From NCBI RefSeq assembly GCF_903181435.1, contig NZ_CAEUHO010000001.1, positions 310,001 through 374,000 on the forward strand: a DNA stretch of 64,000 bases, given 5' to 3'. Each line of letters starts with the position of its first letter. The first letter of the stretch is position 1. A program made the position numbers and the translations under genes. The notes beneath the pieces were generated by a model. That model was not told the origin of the DNA. It searched no databases and saw nothing but the letters and a program-made list of their open reading frames with translations. Source of the DNA: Bacteroides acidifaciens (lineage in GTDB: Bacteria; Bacteroidota; Bacteroidia; Bacteroidales; Bacteroidaceae). Positions 17,483 to 24,725 of this stretch are shown here, one piece after another.

Positions 17483-18733
17483 TTAATGCTCGTGGCTGTG
17501 TGCAGGGATGGCGTTGCTGGCACTTGCCAGACGAACCTGATAAGCCCCCTCGGTCACGACACGGTCGCCTGCTTTAATTCCGGTGAGGATTTGCACGCTC
17601 TTGCCGTTGTCGGCGCCTAAAGTGACTTCCTGTTTCTTATATCCTTCCTCGTCGAGTTGCAGATATACAAAGAACACTCCCTGCTCTTCGGTCAATGCCG
17701 TGCGGGGAAGGGAAAGCACATTATCCAGTTGTGAAGAAAGCAGATAAACCTCAACGAACGAGCCGGAGATGACATCGCCTTTATTGTCAAATTCAAAAGT
17801 CACGGGTACATAGAAAGAGTTGTCTCCCGATGTCTTTCCGAAAGAAAGAAGCCGTCCGTTCAGTGCGCCCAACTCGTACACCTTATTATTATAAGGCGTC
17901 TGGAAATTGGCGGAACTGATTGTGCGGAGATACGGATAATACTTTTCCGACACTTCGGCACGAAGGAACAGGCGGCGGTTCTGCGTCACGCTGACTAGCG
18001 GTTGGCCGATGGTCACATAGTCCCCCTCTTTCACGAGGATGCTCTTCACGTATCCGGCGATGGGTGCGGTAATGTTCTGTCCGATTGCCGAATGGTTCTT
18101 TGCGAGCGCTTCGTAGCTGATACGGGCATTTTCGTAATTCTGCTCCGCCTGTGCAAAATCCTTATCGGATACGATTTTGTTGGCTACAAGTGCTTTCATG
18201 CGTTCGTATTCTTTCTTTGAGACTTCGTAAGCGATGCGGGCACGCTGCACCGGGTCGCCGTCTGCGATGTTGTGCGAAGAAATGGTGACCAACGGAGTGC
18301 CGCTTCCTACGCTCATGCCTTCCGTCACCTTTCCGCGGAAAGAGACAACGCCTGCCACTGTGGCTACGGCTACGGATTCGTCTCCTTGTGCAGCCAATAC
18401 CTGTCCGCTGGTTTTGATAACTTGCCGGAAAGGGGCAGGCTCTACGACGCTCACCTTAACTCCGGCAGCGTCAGCTTTCGCTTTCGGGAGAATAATTTCA
18501 TCGCTGTGGGCGTTGGCGGCTTCGTTGTGGTCACCGTTACATTCTCCTTCGTGAGAGTGCCCGGCACCTTCCGCCTCGTGGTTGTGTCCTTCCGCTTCAT
18601 GATTGTGTCCATCGTGGTTGTGTGTGACGGTACTATGGTCATGTCCTTCGTGGTCATGACTTTGCGCATTCTTGTTAGTGCAGGAGCCCAAAGCGAACAA
18701 GCCCAGGATTCCCATCAAAAAAATCTTCTTCAT
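17483..18733 (-). CDS. Efflux RND periplasmic adaptor, histidine-rich lipoprotein
   Basis: 416 residues. The signal ends in a lipobox (ALGSC, Cys 18). Residues about 25-77 form an extreme His/Glu/Asp/Gly stretch with repeated HNHE, GHNH and HDH units, a probable metal sponge. The rest is a membrane-fusion protein: biotinyl-lipoyl-like halves, alpha hairpin (about 175-215) and a barrel domain. It bridges the RND pump and TolC and may hand metal to the pump. It is the first gene of the three-gene pump operon; a TATCTTTG motif at 18774-18781 on this strand is the likely promoter. Confidence 0.93.
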   Translation of the reverse strand: MKKIFLMGILGLFALGSCTNKNAQSHDHEGHDHSTVTHNHDGHNHEAEGHNHEAEGAGHSHEGECNGDHNEAANAHSDEIILPKAKADAAGVKVSVVEPAPFRQVIKTSGQVLAAQGDESVAVATVAGVVSFRGKVTEGMSVGSGTPLVTISSHNIADGDPVQRARIAYEVSKKEYERMKALVANKIVSDKDFAQAEQNYENARISYEALAKNHSAIGQNITAPIAGYVKSILVKEGDYVTIGQPLVSVTQNRRLFLRAEVSEKYYPYLRTISSANFQTPYNNKVYELGALNGRLLSFGKTSGDNSFYVPVTFEFDNKGDVISGSFVEVYLLSSQLDNVLSLPRTALTEEQGVFFVYLQLDEEGYKKQEVTLGADNGKSVQILTGIKAGDRVVTEGAYQVRLASASNAIPAHSHEH

Positions 18734-18773
18734 AAATGATATTTCCTACTAAGTTTTACTGTTTTTTACGTTA

Positions 18774-18781
18774 CAAAGATA
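18774..18781 (-). promoter_or_regulatory. -7 element of the metal-efflux operon promoter
   Basis: TATCTTTG on the minus strand, about 40 bases before the adaptor start. I do not see a well-spaced TTTG -33 element, so activation by a regulator is plausible. No metal regulator gene is present nearby. Confidence 0.5.
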
Positions 18782-18817
18782 AAGTAACGCGGATGCAACA
18801 GATTTGCATTCACGTTT

Positions 18818-19231
18818 TTATGCAAAAACAGAGTAGGGGGGAGCACGAAGGGAAGTGGCACGGGGAGTATCCGTACCATGCAGAGAGTCTCGGTAGACGT
18901 AGTAGTTCTTGACCCGTCTCTCTAGCGGTCGCAATAAATGTTCTATGATTACATCCGTGAATAGCGTAGCGATGAATACATAATCCGGACCGCTATCCGT
19001 ATGTACGGATGGCACAGGCGATTGGAAACGCGTCAGGCACTCGCTGCTGCAACACGAATCGTTTGCCGGGTGGTGGTGATGATGCATAGGGCATTGCTGC
19101 TCTACCGGCAAGTCCTGCTTCATGCAAATCATTCCGTCGGAGTGATGGTGATGGGGGATAACGGCTGCCACCAACATGATAATGTTGATAAAAAACAGCA
19201 GAGTTACTATAATTCGTTTCTTCCCCTTCAT
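18818..19231 (-). CDS. Small histidine/cysteine-rich membrane protein (DUF6769-like)
   Basis: 137 residues. An N-terminal hydrophobic segment (about 7-26) is followed at once by PHHHHS, then MHHHHHP and a CCSSEC cluster. The layout suggests a membrane-anchored or exported metal-binding protein. I place it in DUF6769 from memory, with moderate certainty. It stands 85 bases upstream of the adaptor gene and in the same direction, so it probably belongs to the metal response as a sensor or buffer. It ends in a basic segment with several Arg. Confidence 0.75.
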   Translation of the reverse strand: MKGKKRIIVTLLFFINIIMLVAAVIPHHHHSDGMICMKQDLPVEQQCPMHHHHHPANDSCCSSECLTRFQSPVPSVHTDSGPDYVFIATLFTDVIIEHLLRPLERRVKNYYVYRDSLHGTDTPRATSLRAPPYSVFA

Positions 19232-19249
19232 CCTTTCTTTTTAGAGAAA

Positions 19250-19471
19250 TTATTTTTTTAGTGGTTCTTTTTCTTTTTCCTGCAAGCGTTCCAGCAACTC
19301 AGTTGCCGAGACATAAACTACTTTTCCATCCCGCGTATCTTGACTTAGAAGTTTGCCGTTACGTGCACTTTTCTCTCGAAATCATCTTTCTGCAATTTCA
19401 AGTCCGTGTCGCAATTTCTTGCTCAATTTGTGCATTTCATGTTTAACATAGTCTGTTTTTTCTAAGTCCTG
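19250..19471 (-). pseudogene. Remnant of a small cytoplasmic protein gene
   Basis: One minus-strand frame reads about 73 codons with a single internal TGA at 19382-19384. Upstream of the stop it reads a Lys/His-rich helix (KLSKKLRHGLEIAER), downstream a Lys-rich stretch, then GKVVYVSATELLERLQ and a Lys/Glu tail ending at 19250. The two halves look like one small protein interrupted by a nonsense change. The start codon is also unclear: the first Met falls at 19435. The family is not identified. The call depends on the two halves sharing one frame. Confidence 0.45.
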
Positions 19472-19668
19472 CTATATTAATGTGCACAAATATACAAATA
19501 CTTTTATTTCCTCTTCTAGCCATCACCCTCTTTTTATTATTTATTAGGGTGTTATAAGCTGATAAATTCAGACATAAGAACATAAAGGCTGCGCTTAGAA
19601 AATCATTCCTGCTGTTTAGTTAACTGCTGTTTAATCTTTGCTCTTATGTTCTTCTGTCTAAAAAAATA
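19472..19668. other. Spacer with an inverted repeat
   Basis: No gene is visible between the remnant and the ABC-F stop. A 16-bp inverted repeat with one mismatch (19570-19585 with 19644-19659) may form the 3' end structure of the ABC-F message. A short direct repeat (CTGCTGTTTA twice, about 19609-19633) lies inside its loop. Confidence 0.55.
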
Positions 19669-21306
19669 TTATTTCTTTTCCAGTTCCTGCAACGAATCCA
19701 TTTTCTTCTTCTCCAGGAACTCGTAGATGCCGCAAAGATGTTCCGTCACCTTTTGGTTGCCGAACTCATACACCTTTGTCACCAGTCCGTCGAGGAAGTC
19801 ACGGTCGTGCGAAACGACAATCAGCGTCCCGTCAAAATCGAGTAACGCCTGTTTCAGAATATCCTTCGTCTTCATGTCTAGATGATTCGTCGGCTCATCG
19901 AGAATCAGGAGATTGACAGGCTCCAGCAGCAGCTTAATCATCGCCAACCGCGTCCGCTCACCACCGGACAACACCTTCACCTTCTTCATCGACTCTTCCG
20001 GTCCGCCAAACATGAAAGCACCCAGCAAATCACGAATCTTGTTCCGAATCTCACCCTTCGCCACATCGTCAATCGTCTGGAATACCGTCAGGTTCTCATC
20101 CATCAGCGATGCCTGGTTCTGTGCGAAATATCCGATTTGCACATTATGCCCCAACGTCAGCGTGCCGTCATGCTCAATCTCCCGCATGATACATTTCACG
20201 AGTGTAGACTTACCCTCACCGTTCTTGCCGACGAAAGCCACTTTGTCCCCGCGCTCAATCGTCAGATTTGCGTTGCGGAATACCGTCTTCTCACCGTATG
20301 CCTTGCCTACACTGTCCATAATCACCGGATAACTGCCCGACCGCGGCGAAGGCGGGAATTTCAGCCGCAATGCCGACGTATCCTCTTCGTCCACTTCCAG
20401 CAACTCCAGCTTCTCCAGCATCTTCACGCGGCTCTGCACCTGCAACGTCTTCGAGTACGTCCCCTTGAACCGCTCGATAAACTCCTTCGTCTCAGCGATA
20501 AACTTCTGCTGCTCGTCATACGCCTTCTGCTGCTGTTCGCGGCGTTCCTTGCGCAGTTGCAGATATTGCGAGTAATTCACCTTGTAGTCATAGATACGCC
20601 CCATCGTCACCTCGATAGTACGTGTCGTGATATTATCCACGAATTTGCGGTCGTGACTAATCACAATCACCGCCTTACCGTTATTAATCAGAAAATCTTC
20701 CAACCACTGGATAGACTCGATGTCCAAGTGATTCGTCGGCTCATCGAGCAACAACACGTCCGGTTTTTGCAACAGTAACTTTGCCAACTCGATACGCATC
20801 CTCCATCCGCCGCTGAAGTCATTTGTCTGGCGTTGGAAGTCGTCCCGCTTGAACCCCAGTCCCAGCAATGCTTTCTCTACATCTTCCTCGTAATTCGTAG
20901 CATCAATTGAATAAAACTTCTCGCTCAAAGCGGAAACTTCCTCAATCAGTGACATATAACTGTCACTCTCGTAATCCGTCCGCGTCTCCAACTCCTTGTT
21001 CAACCTCTCAATCTCTGCTTCCATCTCATGCAGATGCGCGAACGCCTGTGCCGTTTCGTCGAATACCGTCCGCCCGTCTTCCGTCATCAGGTGCTGCGGC
21101 AGGTAAGCCACCACGCAATCTTTCGGTGCGGAAACTTTGCCACGGGTAGGCTGCCGTACACCCGCCAGAATCTTCAGCAGTGTACTTTTTCCCGCCCCGT
21201 TCTTGCCCATCAGGGCGATGCGGTCTTTCTCATTAATTACAAAGGAAATATCACTAAATAAAGTAGTGCCGCCAAACTCAACGGCCAATCCATCAACAGA
21301 AATCAT
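19669..21306 (-). CDS. ABC-F family ATP-binding protein
   Basis: 545 residues with two nucleotide-binding domains and no membrane domain. Walker A motifs read GKNGAGKST and GKNGEGKST. Signature loops read FSGGWRMRIEL and LSGGERTRLAM, and both Walker B motifs end LDEPTNHLD. The linker between domains (about 240-310) is a charged alpha hairpin. ABC-F proteins act on the ribosome, for translation factors such as EttA/Uup/YbiT or for antibiotic protection. The short linker and length favour a housekeeping YbiT/Uup-type role rather than resistance. Confidence 0.93.
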   Translation of the reverse strand: MISVDGLAVEFGGTTLFSDISFVINEKDRIALMGKNGAGKSTLLKILAGVRQPTRGKVSAPKDCVVAYLPQHLMTEDGRTVFDETAQAFAHLHEMEAEIERLNKELETRTDYESDSYMSLIEEVSALSEKFYSIDATNYEEDVEKALLGLGFKRDDFQRQTNDFSGGWRMRIELAKLLLQKPDVLLLDEPTNHLDIESIQWLEDFLINNGKAVIVISHDRKFVDNITTRTIEVTMGRIYDYKVNYSQYLQLRKERREQQQKAYDEQQKFIAETKEFIERFKGTYSKTLQVQSRVKMLEKLELLEVDEEDTSALRLKFPPSPRSGSYPVIMDSVGKAYGEKTVFRNANLTIERGDKVAFVGKNGEGKSTLVKCIMREIEHDGTLTLGHNVQIGYFAQNQASLMDENLTVFQTIDDVAKGEIRNKIRDLLGAFMFGGPEESMKKVKVLSGGERTRLAMIKLLLEPVNLLILDEPTNHLDMKTKDILKQALLDFDGTLIVVSHDRDFLDGLVTKVYEFGNQKVTEHLCGIYEFLEKKKMDSLQELEKK

Positions 21307-21425
21307 ACTATTCTTTTAATTTGAAGCGCAAAGATAGCGAAATATATGAATATTTTTGATACCTTGCAGGCTGAAAAGGGAGACTTCCCTTAAAAAAACA
21401 GATAAAATAACAATAGTAAAACAAT

Positions 21426-21824
21426 ATGGAAGGCGTACAAACCAATGAATTCCGTCCACTGATTCTGGTGGCCGAGGATGATGACAGCAACTTCAAATTA
21501 ATAAAGGCTATCATAGGTAAAAAATGTGATATCGAATGGGCTAGAAACGGTGAGGAAATGGTGCAGTTGTTCCAGCAGCACCATGAAAAAGTCAAAGCGA
21601 TGCTGATGGATATCAAAATGCCTGTAATGAACGGACTGGAAGCGACGAAAATAATCCGTGAGTCCAATACGGAAATCCCCATTATCATGCAGACCGCTTA
21701 TGCTTTCAGCTCCGATAAGGAGAACGCAATGAACGCGGGAGCGACGGAAGTGCTGGTGAAGCCGATTACTTTGGGAATTCTTCGCACTACATTAAGTAAA
21801 TACTTACCCGACTTGAAATGGTAG
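21426..21824 (+). CDS. Stand-alone response-regulator receiver domain
   Basis: 132 residues covering only a CheY-like receiver. The acidic pocket is EDDD at 17-20, the phospho-acceptor is D62 in LMDIKMP, with T90 and K112 in the usual places. No output domain follows. Such proteins receive phosphate from hybrid kinases and act by protein contact. No kinase gene is near, so this is an orphan. The Asp-rich pocket EDDDSNFKL is the Bacteroides type often found at the C-terminus of hybrid kinases, so an origin by separation from one is possible. Confidence 0.93.
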   Translation: MEGVQTNEFRPLILVAEDDDSNFKLIKAIIGKKCDIEWARNGEEMVQLFQQHHEKVKAMLMDIKMPVMNGLEATKIIRESNTEIPIIMQTAYAFSSDKENAMNAGATEVLVKPITLGILRTTLSKYLPDLKW

Positions 21825-22289
21825 AATAGATATTTAAAAAACAAATTAGGGAAGACGGGCGGAAATGGTGTCGGTCAGTAGAAAATATCTTTAGAGTTTA
21901 ATAGTAAGTGGCTAAAGGCTAAATGTTACCTTTTTTGAGAGGAAAAACACCTACTTGAGTATAGAACAATATGTAGAAGACTTGATTGTGGCAAGTACTA
22001 CGTTCAAGCAAATGATATAGGAGACTTAGGCAAATGAAGTACATGGTTTTATCTGCTTCAGTACTACAAACCCATAGTTGTTTTTAAGCGTCTGTTACAA
22101 TGTAGGGGGACTGGTTGATTCGAAAAGACGAGACACTAAAGATATGAAATAAATTGGCGAAAAATAAGAGAGGATAGGAAATGTTGCTTCATTGGCGTAT
22201 ATTATGTCTTTGAGTCATTGCAAACGATTTCAAGATTCGTTTGCAATGACTTTTTCAGTATCTGCCTGTTTGGGGTGTGGCCGATGGGG
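21825..22289 (+). other. Long spacer ending in a terminator
   Basis: Between the receiver gene and pit lie 465 bases with no convincing gene. A short frame near 21958-22020 reads SIEQYVEDLIVASTTFKQ before a stop and may be a coding fossil, but it is too short to assign. The stretch could be a long 3' untranslated region or hold a small RNA that ends at the hairpin at 22213. Confidence 0.5.
22213..22255 (+). terminator. Strong rho-independent terminator
   Basis: A stem of about 15 bp (22213-22227 with 22237-22251, core GTCATTGCAAACGA) surrounds a 9-base loop and is followed by TTTTT. On the plus strand it terminates whatever starts upstream, about 390 bases after the receiver gene stop. On the minus strand the T-run is missing. 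Confidence 0.85.
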
Positions 22290-24539
22290 CTAGGGCATAT
22301 CGTTTTCCATTTGAAATTTGCGGCTTACTTTCATCAGGTTGATTGTGTAAGTCACTACGTTCTGTGCTTCCTGCACCATTGTCAGATAGACCATGCTTAC
22401 GCGGATGCTTCCCGACTGGCTTTGGATGCGTTGCAGTTCCTTGCGTTTCAGCAGTGAGAGCTGGCCGTTGAGGTCGTTGGCACGGCGGATTTCTTCTTCC
22501 ATATTGGCGTACTCGTTGCTTTCCAGCTTTTTGCGGCATTGCTGAATCAAGTAGGTGATGTCTTCGGAGACATCGCTGAATTCACCTTTCTGGATAGCGT
22601 CGAGAGGGTTGAAGTTATTGTCGATATGTTCGAGGCATGGTTCGCACAGGCGGGCGATGCTGTACACCAGTTCGCTGGCGAAGTCGTTGCCCTGGTAGTA
22701 GTAGAGTCCTTTTTCGAGCACGGTGTTGTTGTCGAGGCGGCACATGGCTACGGTTCCTGTGCGCTTCATCTGCTTGATGAGTTGCTTCTCAAACTTGGTG
22801 GAACCCATCGCACGACGCAGTCCGCGGAGATTCTCGTGCAGGAAAGAGGTGACGGTGAGTTCGAAATTCGTTTCTGTATACTCCAGTACTTTGGAGAGCT
22901 CTTCGCGGGTGTGCTTGCGCATCAGTTGCAGGGCTTCTTCGCTGTCTGTGGTCTGCATGAGTTGTTTCAGGGTTTCGTTGCCTTTCGCTTTCGCTTTGCG
23001 TTTTTTGTACATCACTTGGCTGCGTATCAAGGTGAATACGGCGAGGGCGATAAGGGCGATGATGGAGATGTTGCCACCGTAATGGAGTACGAGGGCGACG
23101 AAGAAACAGATGGTGAAGGCTGCTCCAGCGGTGATGAACCAGCCACCGATGACGCTCAGTACGCCTGTGATACGGTAGACGGCGGAGTCACGTCCCCAGG
23201 CACGGTCGGCGAGTGAAGTACCCATCGCTACCATGAAGGTGACGTAGGTGGTGGAGAGGGGGAGCTTCAGCGAAGTTCCCAGGGCGATGAGCAGGCCTGC
23301 CAGTACGAGGTTGACGGATGCGCGGACAAGGTCGAAGGCGGCTCCGTCGGCGATGATGGCTTCGTCTTTGCGGAAGCGGGAATTGAACCACTGTTTGGTG
23401 TTCTCGGGCATGATGCGGGAGATGCTGTTGGCAAGTGTCATGCTGATGCGGACTACGGTGCGGGCTATCGGGGTGCTTCCGAAGGTTTCTTCGCCTTCGT
23501 CCTGGCGGGAGAGGTCGACGGAAGTCTTGATTACTGCGTGGGCTTTCTTGGAGGTGCAGAGGGCGTAGACCATGATGGTGCCGGCACCAATGAGGAAGTA
23601 CCACGGGGTTTTGGCGGGGCCTAGCAGTGAGGTCATCAGGAATCCGTTGGCGTTGCCTGCTCCGTTGGCGGTGTAGTCCATGAAGGAGGAGAAGCCTGCG
23701 AGGGGGACACCGATGAAGTTGACGAGGTCATTGCCGGCGAAGGCGAGGGCAAGGGCGAAGGTACCCATGAGGACAACGACTTTGAAGACGTTGACTTTGA
23801 GCCAGTGGAGCACTTGCATCAGTATGGTGAAGGATACGAAGAAGACGGTGATGAGCATCCATGTGTTTTCTTGTATCCAATGTTTGTTGTCGGGGGTCAT
23901 GAAGGAGCTGTCTTTCAGTCCCTTGATGAGCATGAAGTAGATGATGGAAGTTGCAGCGATACCGCCGAAGAGGGCGATGCTGTATTTCATCTTTTTCTTA
24001 TAGTTGAAGGTGAAGACCACACGGGCTATCCACTGCACGAGCATTCCGAAGAAGAAGGCGATGGCAACGGATACGAAGATGGCCATGATGACGGAGAGGG
24101 CTTTGTCGGTATTGATGAGGTCGCCCAGACCGAGGGTGTCGCTGTTGTGTACTTTGATGAGGGAGAGGGCAAAGGTTCCGCCGAGGAGCTCGAAGACGAG
24201 GGATACGGTGGTGGAGGTGGGCATGCCCATGGAGTTGAATACATCGAGCAGTACCACGTCGGTCAGCATGACGGCGAGCAGGATGCACATGATTTCGGCA
24301 AAGTAGAAGTGCTCGGGTTGGTAGATGCCGTGACGGGCGATGTCCATCATTCCGTTGGACAGGGAGGCGCCGATGAAAATTCCGATGCCGGCTATGAACA
24401 GGATGGTCTTGAATGAGGCGGCTTTGGCGCCTACCGCCGAGTTCAGGAAGTTGACTGCGTCATTGCTTACTCCGACTATCAGGTCGAAGACGGCAAGGAC
24501 GAAGAGGAAGATGATGATGCATAAATAAATTGTCTCCAT
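22290..24539 (-). CDS. PiT-family inorganic phosphate transporter with PhoU-like tail
   Basis: 749 residues. The N-terminal 510 form the PiT transporter: paired repeats with GVSNDAVNFLNSAVGAKAA near the start and AGNDLVNFIGVPLAG in the second half, and 10-12 membrane helices. About 230 residues follow the last helix as a soluble helical bundle resembling PhoU/DUF47 (ETNFELTVTSFLHENLRG onward). It imports phosphate using the ion gradient; the tail may sense phosphate or tune transport. Its gene follows ppk in the same direction with a Pho-box-like repeat in between. Confidence 0.93.
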   Translation of the reverse strand: METIYLCIIIFLFVLAVFDLIVGVSNDAVNFLNSAVGAKAASFKTILFIAGIGIFIGASLSNGMMDIARHGIYQPEHFYFAEIMCILLAVMLTDVVLLDVFNSMGMPTSTTVSLVFELLGGTFALSLIKVHNSDTLGLGDLINTDKALSVIMAIFVSVAIAFFFGMLVQWIARVVFTFNYKKKMKYSIALFGGIAATSIIYFMLIKGLKDSSFMTPDNKHWIQENTWMLITVFFVSFTILMQVLHWLKVNVFKVVVLMGTFALALAFAGNDLVNFIGVPLAGFSSFMDYTANGAGNANGFLMTSLLGPAKTPWYFLIGAGTIMVYALCTSKKAHAVIKTSVDLSRQDEGEETFGSTPIARTVVRISMTLANSISRIMPENTKQWFNSRFRKDEAIIADGAAFDLVRASVNLVLAGLLIALGTSLKLPLSTTYVTFMVAMGTSLADRAWGRDSAVYRITGVLSVIGGWFITAGAAFTICFFVALVLHYGGNISIIALIALAVFTLIRSQVMYKKRKAKAKGNETLKQLMQTTDSEEALQLMRKHTREELSKVLEYTETNFELTVTSFLHENLRGLRRAMGSTKFEKQLIKQMKRTGTVAMCRLDNNTVLEKGLYYYQGNDFASELVYSIARLCEPCLEHIDNNFNPLDAIQKGEFSDVSEDITYLIQQCRKKLESNEYANMEEEIRRANDLNGQLSLLKRKELQRIQSQSGSIRVSMVYLTMVQEAQNVVTYTINLMKVSRKFQMENDMP

Positions 24540-24606
24540 AAAAAAAATAGGTGTGTATGTTTCTTTGATTTGGGTGCAAAGGACGGGATTCGACGTTGCA
24601 GGGAGG

Positions 24607-24633
24607 TGACATATGTGTTACATTTGTGTTACA
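24607..24633. promoter_or_regulatory. Pho-box-like 11-bp direct repeat upstream of pit
   Basis: TGACA at 24607, TTACA at 24618 and TTACA at 24629 are spaced exactly 11 bases, one helical turn. PhoB/PhoP boxes in other bacteria are direct repeats with this period. The site lies about 70-95 bases upstream of the pit start and just upstream of a CCTTTGC -7-like element, a fitting place for an activator. The regulator itself is not in the window. Confidence 0.5.
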
Positions 24634-24725
24634 ATGGGGTGTGTTCTTTCTTCTGTCTTGAAACAAAAGAAAGAACCAAAGAAAAAAGTAGGCCGGGGGA
24701 GCCATGCGGGGTGCTCGAAGCGCCC

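Noticed and set aside
18818..19231. Possible metal-responsive transcription factor
   Set aside because: The His/Cys-rich protein has an N-terminal membrane segment and no helix-turn-helix.
19261..19446. Plus-strand frame of 61 codons
   Set aside because: Opposite the minus-strand remnant, which has the more protein-like reading.
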